From Loripinus fragilis (Eukaryota; Mollusca; Bivalvia; Lucinida; Lucinidae), in contig OZ026526.1 in the NCBI GenBank assembly GCA_964019695.1, positions 7,459,254 through 7,523,253 on the forward strand: DNA of 64,000 nucleotides, read 5' to 3'. The notes below the pieces were generated by a model, which was given only the letters and a program-made list of their open reading frames with translations, had not been told where the DNA came from and did not search any database. This document shows positions 50,037-62,100 of the stretch, piece by piece. Each line of letters opens with the position of its first letter. Positions within the stretch are counted from its first letter, which is position 1. Position numbers and translations under genes: made by a program.

Positions 50037-50179
50037 TTTGACCGAATAAAGATAAGTCACAGCGATATTCACCTGGTCAGTTCTTATCGCCAATGACCAT
50101 TTTGGCAAGGTCACAACTTCTGTAGGTCACATGAGGTTAAGTTCAAGACAAAACAAAAACAGACCAGGCCCCGAGGTTA

Positions 50180-50700
50180 TAAAACTTTTTTCATGCTCAA
50201 CTCAACTGAACACGAAATTTATCCTGCTCATAAATGTTAAAATGCCAACAATTGTTGGCATTTTAACATTTATTAGCATGATAGATACAACATCTTAGAG
50301 TTTGAAAGCCAGAAATTTCTTTATTTTTCAGCATTTTAATTTTTGTGAGCAGTTGAAATTTTATGCTCAGTTGAGTTGGGCACGAAAACAAATTATAATC
50401 TCGTGGCCAGAGTTCAAGGTTATAAAAGTAAGTAAGGGCGCAAAGATCAGGAGTCGATACAATCAAGCACCACACCACAACGTTTTTATGCTTATATCAA
50501 CTCAACATCGAATCTCGATTGCTCATTAAACGCTAAAATGCATAAATGCTCGATTTTTTTCTTGCTTTAAAACTATCAGATGTTGTATTTCTCCTTCTGA
50601 TGTACGTTAAAATGCATACAGTTGTGGATTTTAACCTTTATTAAGCAGCATTTATTTCATTCACAGTTGATTTGAGCATGAAGCAAGTTTAAAACCGCGT
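50180..50700. mobile_element. CAACAATTGTTGG-MITE pair with GATCAGGAATC fragment
   Basis: 50180-50400 is a good copy: GGTTATAAAACTTTTTTCAT, TTAAAATGCCAACAATTG, ATACAACATCTTAGAG, CAGTTGAGTTGGGC. A 55-base GATCAGGAATC piece separates it from a diverged second copy at 50485-50700. Together they occupy the region upstream of the gene 2 start. Confidence 0.6.
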
Positions 50701-51244
50701 GGCCCGCACATATTACATATTCTTGAAAGCAAACTTTAAACGTACAGGTACTCACGCCAGAGAACCACTGTACTCGAACAGTGCAGTCATCGCGTGGTGG
50801 TTGCAGTCGTCAAGTGCACAAAATAGAGTACCTAGCTGTTAAAAAGGGATATATTTTGGTCAATATTTTGCTTCTGAAAATATTCATCGCGAAATATTGC
50901 CGCTTATAAACCCAGCTGTGCACCCTTGTGCTAAAAGTGATATTTCCTTATTGCACCATCCAATCTCCCCAAAACAGGACTAAACTTTAAGCAATCCGAA
51001 ATTGATAATTCTGAGTTTAATAAGTTAATGGAGGCTGTCATTTTGAATTTTTAATAAACTTCTTGTTAACTAATCCCTAATTTCATTGGAAACTGAACAG
51101 TCATCGTTTTTCAACAGATGAATCAGTAAAAATGTGAACAGACTAAAAATGAATAGCAGGAAACTATGCAGATTGAAATAAGGTTGTGCGACGTAATTAT
51201 AGCCTTAAATGGCTGTCCCACATTGGTTTTAATTCTCAATTCAA

Positions 51245-51565
51245 TAACATATTTATCATTATGACGTTGCGTCTGGGAGTGAAATAACGCCATGCAATAA
51301 AATCGATAAACCACTAGTGGTTTAAAGATTTACGGGAAACGTTATAACAAAGTTGCGTACATAATAACGCAAGTTTAACTTTTTTCCGCCAGAAATGAGA
51401 TATCAAAGTAATCTTAATGTCATATGATGAATTCGTGCTCCTGTTTTATTGAATTTATTAAACTCGTTGCGAAAAAAGAGATAAAATATTGGGCAAACCT
51501 CGCATTTATCTCTTTTCCTCAACTCGTTAAAATTCAAAAAAACATGAACACTCATGTAAGATCCT
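51245..51565. mobile_element. GACGTC-MITE copy adjacent to a minisatellite
   Basis: Contains ACGTTGCGTCTGGGAGTGAA, ATCGATAAACCACTAGTGG, AACCTCGCATTTATC and the terminal CATGTAAGATCCTCTATA. Confidence 0.65.
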
Positions 51566-51572
51566 CTATATC

Positions 51573-51836
51573 TGCAACAAGGGGAGCACTCATGTAAGGT
51601 CATCTATATCTGCGACAAGGGGATCACTCATGTAAGATCCTCTATATCTGCAACAAGGAGAGCACTCATGTAAGATCCTCTATATCTGCAGCAAGGGGAG
51701 CACTCATGTAAGATACTCTATATCTACAACAAGAGGAGCACTCATGTAAGATCCCCTATATCTGCAACAAGGGGATCACTTATGTAAGATCCTCTATATC
51801 TGCAACAAGGGGAGCACTCATGTAAGATCCTCTATG
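51573..51836 (+). repeat. 38-bp minisatellite, about 7 units, grown from a MITE end
   Basis: Unit: GCACTCATGTAAGATCCTCT followed by ATATCTGCAACAAGGGGA. The first 24 bases are the terminal sequence of the adjacent GACGTC-MITE. Units differ by 0-4 substitutions. Confidence 0.9.
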
Positions 51837-51959
51837 TAATTTCGTAACTTTGTGTGTATTCTTGCTTTATCTGTGTTTCTTTGTTTGTCATTGTTCTAAA
51901 TTTGCACATTTCTTGGACACCCTTTCATATGGAACCATTTAAGAAATAAAATTTTAAAA

Positions 51960-52430
51960 TTCGATATTTGGAATGCTCATGGAATCATGAAAACTTCAGG
52001 TATCTTGTAAAGTTAACGTGAAACCCGTCCGGCTTCACTTACTTTGCAAGAGACCCGAAGTATTCGTGATTCGATGAACAGATCAAAAATCATATCGAAT
52101 ACTTATATTTAAAATTTATTATATATATATCTAATTTATAATTTAGAAAACAAAACAGTTTTGTGGTTCTGTTATTGTTGACTTTTTGTTTATTGTTACT
52201 CCCATTGTGGGAGTCTGTAATCGATCTATGGTTTGTTGAACGTTACTGTATGTTTATTCTAGTATTGCAATCATCTTGATGGGTAAGAGAGAGCTGGTTG
52301 CTTTGCTTAATTTGTCTTCCTGGTGTCTCATGATGGTTGAGTGGCTCTTCCTCGCGGTGCCATGGGGTTGTCTGCGGTTTGTGATTGTGGTATTTCCTGA
52401 TCATACTCACTTACCATTTTTGCATTTGAT
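51960..52430. mobile_element. ATTCATGATT-hairpin and inverted GATCAGGAAATACC repeat
   Basis: 51960-52105 is a hairpin copy with decayed left arm. 52150-52430 is the reverse-orientation repeat ending TGATCATACTCACTTACC. Confidence 0.6.
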
Positions 52431-52615
52431 ATGCCTCGTATTAAGGGTTTCGTCGGGTGTAAACCAGAAAAGCAGAACAGCCAGTATGAACACGGACAGC
52501 CACTGGAGCAAACACGAGGTTTGTTTGGTGTGGCTAGCTTGTAAATCACAACACCAGTGTCACTTCTGGCGATTGAATTCGATGTTTGAAGTGTATTGCA
52601 CGTGCAAGTGAGCTT
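52430..52615 (-). other. Weak candidate exon (possible hydrophobic segment)
   Basis: Downstream of gene 3 on the same strand, an open stretch ends at a donor-like GTAAGT. One frame gives LTCTCNTLQTSNS, echoing LTCTCKNN of gene 3; another gives a hydrophobic run LLQWLSVFILAVLLFWF. The donor-like GTAAGT is the common edge of the GATCAGGAAATACC repeat, so it may be chance. No matching start or partner exon was found. Confidence 0.2.
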
Positions 52616-53119
52616 GGCAACTGTCAATCATATTTTTGTATTCTATGAGTCTATGAATAGTAGCAAAATCTAAAGATTCCTCAAAGGCTTTCTTTGAGAA
52701 ATGTAAATATAAGTAGGAATTAAAACAGAATAACTCATCATCATAAATGGAAATATTTTATGCTTAAAAGAAGCAATAATGTGACATATCTTTTTCTAAA
52801 ATAAACACTAATTTCAAACAGACAGGTCAAAATATAGTTTAGATTTTAAAGACACTTAACATTAAATTAATCATGTTAACATATGACCCCACACATGATA
52901 TCTTGGTACTTGTCACATTGTGACGCAACAAAAGCAAAGGTGAGCCTATACCAAATGTGCAAACTCACCAGAAAGTCCCAAGATATGGATGTAAATGAAG
53001 AATCGGACCAAATTTTAGATATAAAGCTCAGCTGAAAACTCCAGCATGGGCGTTTAAAGAATGCGATTAGTACCAAATTCTTAAAGCTGGCCCATATTAT
53101 ACAGTCATTTCATGCCTGT

Positions 53120-53270
53120 TTGTAGTATAGTCGAAACTATTACCCCAAGGTGCCGTGGACGACCTGATGCACTATAACACGAGGCCGAAGGCCGAGTGCA
53201 ATAGTGCATCAGGTCGTCCACGGTACCGAGGGGTAAAAGTTTCGACTATACTGCAAACAGGCATGAAATA
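53120..53270. repeat. Long palindrome
   Basis: TTTGTAGTATAGTCGAAAC...GACCTGATGCACTATAAC pairs with AATAGTGCATCAGGTCG...GTTTCGACTATACTGC; arms of about 65 bases around CACGAGGCCGAAGGCCGAGTG. Confidence 0.75.
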
Positions 53271-53779
53271 AATGTTTTATTACCCAACCCATTTGATGGA
53301 ATACTTAGCAGCATTCTTTGAATGGAGTTGTAGACGATGCGCTTTTGTTGCAAAACAGAAAATTTCACCAAATCTGCTCAATTTTGGTCTCAAAATGTTC
53401 CGCTTGTTCTAACTAAGAAAACGAATACCCACACTTTATGTTTCTGATCATAAACAACAGAGCTATTTGAGTTTAAAATTGCCAAACCATGCCTCATTTT
53501 CACCATTGTTGCATAACGTCTCCTTTCAAAAACGAACCGTGCGCGCATCGTTGTCGCGCATGTCGATAAGCGCACGTGTGTTTTTAACGGGGAAGCGGGA
53601 AACCAGGCCATGGTATAGTGCCAGTCAATAGTCTTTATTGACTGGTCAATAGTTCAGTGACTCCTGATATAACATAAAATAGACAATTACACCGTATATA
53701 GACGGTTGGGTAATAAAATTGTATAATGGCAGATACGTTATAATATTAGTTAACAGGCACCGAAGTTACAACACATTCA

Positions 53780-54432
53780 TTCATTCTCAAATCAACTGAG
53801 CACGAAATTTCAACTGCTCATAAAGACTAAAATATCGAAAAATAAAGACGTTTCTTGTTCAAATTGTTGGCGTTTTTACATTTATGAGCAAGATAAGTTT
53901 CTTGCTCAGCTGAATTGAGAATGAAAAAAGTTTTATAACCTCAGGGCCAGGTCTGACCAGATCTAATACATGGATCATGCGCGGATTCAGAAAATTTTGT
54001 TGAAGGGGGCCTAACTTTGACGTTTTGTTTTTAGTTGATGAGGGGAGGGAGGACCAAAATACCGCTATAAGCGGGCTATCATCGTCCCGCCAGCGAAATG
54101 TCATTTAAATGGTGGACCAGCATCGAATGTTGACTTGTGGAAAAATGCGCAAACATTTTTATACTTTTGAAATCATTTTTAGACACGCATGTGTATCTAT
54201 GAAGTGAAAATAGGGGCCTTATCTTAGGTGTTAGCCATTATCTACAGTAAAACCTGTGTAAAACGACCACTCAAAAAAAAAAAGACAAAACAAAGAGCTT
54301 ATAATAATGAAAAATGGTAGCTTAATGAATGCTGCATTCTGCAATACTTTTGACCTACATTAAGTGATAATTGTTATTGAAAACCTTTTTGGTCTTTTTG
54401 ACAGTGGCCATTTTACACAGGTTTTACTGTAC
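53780..54432. mobile_element. CAACAATTGTTGG-MITE, GCGGATCC repeat and AAAACCTGT-MITE in a row
   Basis: 53780-53940 (CATTCTCAAATCAACTGAGC and its inverse), 53965-54130 (CATGCGCGGATTCAG, CCCGCCAGCGAAATG) and 54243-54432 (CAGTAAAACCTGTGTAAAAC and its inverse). Confidence 0.55.
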
Positions 54433-55169
54433 TAGTTTAACTGTCGGTTATACTAAAACAGATCATACATGTATTTAACTCTAGGTTTTACCACTCTTCT
54501 TGAGGGCAACCAGCATATAGAAACCCAGCAGCTAAACGACAATCAAATGGCTATTAGCTTGTGGGCCCATACACTTTTATAGGTTTACTATTTTCTTTCT
54601 AACCATTGTCTTATTATCTCCCTTTAGCATAAGTACCAGCCTCTGCAATGCGACCGCAACAATGATAGGGCATGTTAATAACATTTGAGTTTGTTTGTGT
54701 TTGTTTGTGTTGATGCTTTACATCCCAGTTAACAATTATTCAGTCATGACATGACAATTTCTTGCCTTCCTGTGTTCAACCAGCACTAAGCAGCCGAAGT
54801 TTAAGTGTTAGCAATGATCTACTCCCTTACTAAGTAGCAGCAGCTATGTCTCAAGCGAGACTATACAGATGCACAGGCTCGTTTGAATCTTGGCAGCTCA
54901 TTGATGGTATAAGTATTGAAATTGTAAGTGCTAGCCCTTGTCAGACATGACATGGCAAAACCAACAATTTGCAAACCGAAGACTCAGATCACTCTGTGCA
55001 TCTGCCCAGTCTGATCTGAGTCTTTGCTGTGCGCTCAGTGGGTGTCTAATGGTCCAATTCTTCTTCATGTAGACAACAAAGCTTGACCAGACTGAGCTGA
55101 TGGCTAGCCTGATCTAAGTCTTCCCGTGACAAGCAGCCACCGTTTCATTTGTTGCTAGCCCACGTGTAT

Positions 55170-56012
55170 TAGAACACGTTAGAACACGTTATTCCAGTGA
55201 CCGTCTCGCTTGTTGGTAGCCCATGGGCGGACTTGATTAGATAATTTTAGAGTACTCGGAGTACTTCAGAACAGCCGCACTGGGCTCCTGTCTACTCCGG
55301 TGTAAATCAAGGACAGACATGATTTAGCTGTTCTCTTTACTCCTTCCACTACGCACAGGCAGAACAGAAATCAAGTGCGCTGGAACATCTGTGCTGGCGT
55401 ACGCCGGAGAACTCCATCATACGAGGTAGTGTAGACAGAACAGTCACGTGACCTGATCCAAAATATGATGGCGGAGCACTGCTTTCACTGTACTGTCTTT
55501 CCCGATAGGTTCTGATAATTATTCATACTGAAAAATTATGGTCACTAGTAAAAGCGATTGAAAGCACTTGTATTTTGTCATTCTTTGTTGATCTTCTTGG
55601 CAATCTGTTTGTTAATTTTTCACAATTCATACAGCAATCGCTTGATTAACTCTGGAGCACTCCAAAGTGCCAAGTTTTGCTCGTTTTAGATGACTGTTCT
55701 GGCTTACTCCACATACTTTAAAATTGCTTAATCAAGTGACTTGGCTCATGCAGGCAGTGCTCCGCCATCTTGTTTTGAAACAGGTCACGTGACTGTTCTG
55801 CCTACACCACCTCGGAAGATTGAGGACGCCAGAGTACTCTGGCACAGCTGTTCCAGTGCATTTGAATTCTGTTCGGCCTGTTCGGAGTAAAAGGAGTAGA
55901 GAGAACAGCTAAATCAAGTCTGCACATATGTATTTAAGCATGTTAGAACTCTGTAGAGCACGTCAGAGCGAACATATTAGAACACGTTATTCCAGTGACT
56001 GTCTCCCTTGTT
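55170..56012. mobile_element. Large foldback element flanked by direct repeats
   Basis: Inner arms: 55310-55415 (GATTTAGCTGTTCTCTTTAC, CAGAACAGAAATCAAGTGCG) mirror 55825-55915. CGTGACxTG and GGCGGAGCACTGC mirror again further in. Outside, GAACACGTTATTCCAGTGAC occurs in direct orientation at about 55182 and 55979. The right flank overlaps the gene 3 terminal exon. Confidence 0.6.
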
Positions 56013-56121
56013 CCCCATATATCCAATCCAGCTCTGTTTCTTGAAGGGAAGCATTGAACTACATCTCTTCTTGCCATTCTTAACATCTGTGTTGTTCTTG
56101 CACGTGCATGTAAGCCGAACC
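55977..56121 (-). CDS. Gene 3 terminal exon
   Basis: Acceptor CTTTTTAG, phase 2 in. Encodes VRLTCTCKNNTDVKNGKK, RCSSMLPFKKQSWIGY and GDSHWNNVF, then TAA at 55979-55977. No donor GT of quality occurs before the stop. The last 10 or so codons lie in a repeat unit (55975-56012) that also occurs at 55170-55215, so the end of the protein may be repeat-derived, or the true exon may end elsewhere. Confidence 0.6.
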
Positions 56122-59100
56122 CTAAAAAGAGATTTCTGTTCTTATTAAAAATTTCATAATTATGACTTCACAGGTCACATTTATGCATGTTAATTTTTGT
56201 ACATTTTTTCTCCTTCCATTTCGACCTTTGACATACCTTACCAGCTTGAAATATGGACTTTGGCACGCGCGAATTTAGAGTGGGCACTGTGGCCCGACCC
56301 CCAATCCCCCCCACACACACACACACTGAACACTCACAAATCTGTAGGTTATGTTTATCTATGAATACTAGTATGGACCTTTCCTGGAAACGTTACAGAA
56401 CTGCCTAGCCAGCGTTCAATGTAGGGTTAACATTGGCCCACCAGCGAAATGCCATTGTGAAATGGCATCAGCAAGTTCCCCTAACTCGTTTAATAAATTC
56501 AATGGAACATGGCAGTCATGTAAGATCCTCTATTTAGCAAATAGATTTGAGAAGCTCTTAACCACTAACGACATTAGTTCTAAAGAAGTAAAAAGCTAAC
56601 ATAACGTTTTACCTTGATAAAATTCCAAATAATCGAATTGTGCAGAAATGTATGATGTCTACTTAATTACCTAATTAATTACAAAAAAAAGTATACAATA
56701 GTAAATACCCACCTGTAAACTGTCATCTGTCCCATGTGGATATTGAATGGGTTATATTGTGTCTGACTCTCGTAGGTACCTTGGTCAGGAAGGTCATGGT
56801 CACTCTTAGTAAGACATTCATTGGTTACTGTGTGTTCATAGGCATCATGGTCCATACCGTAGTATTTATCTAAAAAAGAATTCATTGGTTACTGTGTGTT
56901 TATATGCATCATTGTTCATAACATATTTTTATCTAAAAATAGAAGAAAAAAAAACATTGGTCACTGTGTGTTTAAAGGCATCATGATTCATACCCTAGTA
57001 TTTATCTAAAATAGAAGAATTCATTGGTTACTGTGTTTTCATGGGCATCATGGTTCATACCTTAGTATTTAGATATAAAAAGAAGACATTCATTGGTTAC
57101 TGTGCTAAAAGGCATCATGGTTCATACCGTAGTATTAATCTAAAAATAGACGAATTTGTTAGTTACTGTGTGTTTAAAGGCATCATGGTTCATACTGTAG
57201 TATTTATCTAAAAATAGAAAAATTCATTGGTTACTGTCTATTCATAAGCATCATGTTCCATACCGTAGTACTTAGATATATTTAGAAGACATTCATTGGC
57301 AACTGTGAGCTCAAAAGCCTCCTAGCTCATGCTGTAGTATTTATCTAATAATTTATAACATCCATTAGTTTCTGTGATACATATGCACCATGGTCCTCAC
57401 CATAGAATTTATCTAAAATATATTACATATATTAGTTACTATGTGCTCATAGGCATCATGGTTCATATCGTATCATTTGTCTAAAATAGGAAAATTCATT
57501 GGTTACTGTGTTTTAAAAGGCATCACAGTTCATATAGTAGCATTTGTTTAAAACTAGAAGAACTCATTCGAACCCGTAATCCTTTGTTCTTAACTCTCAA
57601 AGACAAAACCGCAAACCAATCCTGTCATTTTTGCACCTCAATCAAGACCTCTGACACCAACAGATATCTATACATCCATGTTTGAGTAACCCCTTTACGC
57701 ATAAAACCTAACCATATTCTAAATAGAGGATCTTACATGAGTGCTCATGTTTTATTGAATTTATTAACCAAGATGTGGAAAAGCGATAAAAATCAAGGTT
57801 TGTCGATCATTTTATTGCTTTTTCGCAAAAAGTTTAATAAATTCAATAATACAGTAGCATGAATGTTAGATTCTATTTATGATATGACATTATTTTTAAA
57901 ATCATATTTTTGGCGTGAAAAACGTAAGGATTTTGCCATATGCGTACGTTAAAGGCATCATTTCATTACGTTTCACAAAAATCTGTTAACCACTAGTGGT
58001 TTATCGATTTTAATGCATGGCGTTATTTCACTCCCAGACAAGACATCGTTTGATAAAATAAAATTCGTACTCACTTTTTGGGTCAAACCTTTGATTTTCC
58101 TGAGATAATTTCTTTTCTATGCACTTCTGATCTTGGGGTAAAACAGCTCTTGTTTTTGCTGGGAAGAACCAATATGTTGCAAAAATAAAGTCAATTGAAT
58201 TGTTGTACAGTGGATTGGTTACCGGAAGTGACGATGGCGCCAAACTTCCTGTCGCTAGAAGGCGCTGCAGTCCATCTTCATCATGTGGTCCAACATGGCG
58301 GCGTTTTCGTTTTGTAAACGTTTTCTTAAGTTTATTTTCTACATCTTTTTTAACACTTAGTTCATCATTAGTTCTTTCTAAAACATTAGACTTTAGATGA
58401 AGAGGTATTTTTGGTTTATTTTTAGGAATGTAAACATTATCACCATTTAAAACATCACTATTTGCTGAATATCTTCTACGCCTTTCAGCTTTCATTCCAA
58501 GGCGTGATTCAGGTTTCGAGGGAGTTCTTTCTTTCACACGATTGCCAAACCTTCTGCCCGTTGGTAATCTCCCTCTATAACTATTTCTTGGTAAATTATA
58601 CCGCGGAGTGGTTTGGTAAGTTTTTGAAGCGCCCCTATAATATGGCGATCTGTTCAGCCCTAACTGGGGCTTCTCATACGCATTGCCTGCAAATTGTCCG
58701 AATGGGTCTGCATAATAGTCATAATCTAAATAAGGCGTTCCCTTATTTCGTCCAAGTAAACTGTTTCTTGGTTGTGATCTGTATGAATCAATAGGTGGTC
58801 CCTTCTTGTAGCTTGTTCTTTGTACACCCGATACCAAAGGTGCGTCAAATAACGTCTCTTTTTGTACTGGTTGATAGATATCACTTTCTCCGCCCTGTAA
58901 AATAAAATAATAAATAGGATATTGCTCATTTGCTATTGAATTTAAAATACATTTAGGAAAAGAGATAAGTGTAAGGTTTTGCCAAGTGCGCTATCGCCTT
59001 TTTGCAGCAAGTTTGATAAATTCAAAAATACAGGAGAGCACATGTTAGAGTCTATAGCATATTACACTAAATTATTTTGAAATCACGTTGCTTTTGGCAT

Positions 59101-62100
59101 GAAAAAGTGAAGATTTTGACAATATACGTACCGTTGTTATAGGCGTCATTTCACCCTAAGACCAAAAGGTGATCTGCCCTTTAGTTCCATTAAAGAAGAG
59201 TGTTGTTAATATTATACTTAACATGGCATGGAAGTCAATTTGGCCATGTGATCGGGTAGTCATATTACATTTATCGTATTTAAACGATTATCCATAAGAA
59301 ATTCGACTTTAACTGGCCCTCTGGTATCTGAGAAAATCTGATTGCATTACAATATAAGCTGGTATAAATGCAAGGTCAAAGATCAAATTTGACCTTTATA
59401 TTTAGATATTTAGATTGTATCATCTCATGAATGCTCTATATTTAATTTGACTTCAATTGGCAATGTTGGGTTTTATTAAACAGTGTTTTAATATATTGAT
59501 TGCTGTCAAATATGAGCCGTGCGTGGATCCAAAAAGTTTTGTCAGAGGGGTTTCAACTCAGCTTTGACAACGTTTTTTTTCTTCTTTTCCTTTGTTTTAG
59601 CTGATGAGGAAAAAGAGGGTCCGAATACCACTTAAAGCAGATCATCATCGGCCCAACATTGAATACTGGCTTTGTAGCTTTGATATTTTCCAGGGGATTG
59701 GGACCAGTATTGCTTAGGAACTCTATAACTTTGCAATTTTCCAATGGGAGGGGGTCCCGACCCCCCTGTCCCCCTCTGGATCCGCGCATGTGAGCGACCT
59801 CAGCTGACAGGCCAAATGCGAACTTGACCTTAGGTACGTACCTGTTGCCATTGTCTCTCTCTTTAAACACATCCAGTAAGTATATTGACTATGGTTTAAA
59901 AGAAATCCACAGATTTTTTTCAAGAGTATTCCCCAAAATTTGATCTTGCCATTAAGTAGGTCAATGTCAAATTAGGAGCATCGTTTCAATCTACTTAATG
60001 AGATTTATATCTCCAGTGCTACATTCCAAGGCCAAAGTTCATTAGACTTTTGGTCCTAGAGCAGAAGAAATTTTGAGTGATTCTCTTATCATATAAGTAT
60101 GTTGGTCATCTTGTTCATGTTGTATAAACTTTCATTATTCATACTCTAAAAAGTCTTCATAAGCAATTTAAATGGCATTGTAGTTATTTTCAGTAAATAA
60201 ATGGTATAGCATAATTATGACATCCCAATATGAACGACCTTGACTGTAAGGTCAAAGGTCAAGGTTGACCTTTGACCTTACAGCCAAGGTGGCTCATATT
60301 GGATTGTCATAAATATTTTGGCACTGACCCATTAGGTTTAAAATACTGCTTCAATCATTTGAAACTATCAACTATTCAAGATCTGTTCATTTTAAGAATC
60401 AAAATATGACCTTGACGTAAGTAAGTCAAGGTCAACCTTGGATCTTGATTTGAGCAAATTTGGTAGGCCTTGCATTCCCAGTGCTACATACCAAGTCCCT
60501 AGGTCATTGTCCCTTCTGGTTCTTGAGAAGAATTTATACATTTTTATCTTATATTAGCGTGGCGGCCATCTTGGTCATTTGAACAGCACCTTTAGAACCA
60601 ACTTTCTTTCCCCTACCAGGTTCTTCATATAAAATTTATCTAGGGTAAATTCGGGTTACTTCGGACATCAGGTAAATTCGGACATACGCTTGCAAATAGT
60701 AAAAATCCAGATGAGACGGCTCCTTATGAGCCGTCTCATCCGGATTTTCACTGTTTGCTTAAGTTATTAATTTTTTCATTCCAGTAATGAAACTATGAAG
60801 TAAACAAGGTCGCTGTCCGAATTAACCTAATGTCCGAAGTTACCTGACTTTACCCTACGGTATACCTCTTCTATAGAGTCTCCAGGCTCATCACTAGGAT
60901 CATAGGTAAACTTCTCATACTCCTCTATATATTCTGGGTGTTTGCGGACAAACTCAATCCCCTCAGCTGATGTATTGGTCCATTTGTTATGTTCCTCTTT
61001 CAAGCGATCCTCTGTAAATTCAAAGATGCTGAACTGTGAAACTGCATTGTATATATTATGGGTGTGCGGAAACTTGTACACAATCAAGGGATATAATCTG
61101 AGTTTGAAAATTGCTTTACCATATCATCAGAAGCTAGCTCCCATGAATTTGCATGCAATAATCGTGATGGGCGTTAAAGCTGCATAGTCTGTAACTTTTG
61201 ATCTTCTAATTTTAGAAATAATGTTTTTATTTTTCAAGAACACAGTAAAAATGCTCAAATTCAGGTAAACATTTTACCATTTTCGTAAATCTTAACAAGT
61301 TATCACTATCAAAACAACTGCATTTATGTTAAAATTCAACGGTCTAGAATTATTGGAGGGACGCAAATAATTACCAACAAGAGAAAAATACACCTATTTG
61401 ATAAGATAATTCACTTTTCCATGCAGTTTTCGGCTGTACTGAACATTTTTATTGTGAAAACATAGCTTAATTCTACTTTTACAAATGATTTAGAAAGAAA
61501 ATATTTTTTTTTCGAAAAATGTTCATAGTTACAGAGTATGCAGCTTTAAATTGAAGACATAAGAATGCTTACGTAAAAGTTTATGTGCTACAAATAGGCC
61601 TTGATACCAGCTTTAATATTCATATCTGGCCCCGAGGTTATAAAACATTTTTCTGCTAAACTCAGCTGAGTACGAAATTTATCCTGCTCATAAATGTTAA
61701 AATGCCAACAATTGTTGGCATTTTAACATTTATAAGCATGATAAATACAACATCTGAGTGACTTAAAGTAAGAAACTTCTTCATTTGTCGGTATTCATTT
61801 TTTATGAGTTGTTGAGATATCGTGCTCAGTTGAGTTGAGCATGAAAAAAGTTTAATAACCTCGGGGCCTGGGCATGCACGAGCAATTTCGTCTTTGGAAG
61901 TAGTGAGCAGGTTGTATAGTAACGGTTCCGTAGGTACGTCATGCAATAAAATCTAGTGCTAAGAAAAAGCAGGAATCAATTCCATCACCACACAGCAGCT
62001 GGTGTGACTTCCTAAAGATATATTTTCTGATATTTTGGAAAAAATCAAAGACCTTACAGTTCACAAACTTATTTCCCCACAGATGATCTAACTTAATTTG

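Noticed and set aside
51573..51836. CRISPR-like array (regular short repeats)
   Set aside because: Units are contiguous, with no unique spacers, and the genome is animal; it is a minisatellite.
60827..61087. Using the upstream acceptor near 61092 to extend the gene 3 exon with YPLIVYKFPHTHNIYNA
   Set aside because: The frame is open but would need a phase-2 intron; the preceding exon ends in phase 1, and in that phase a stop follows at once.
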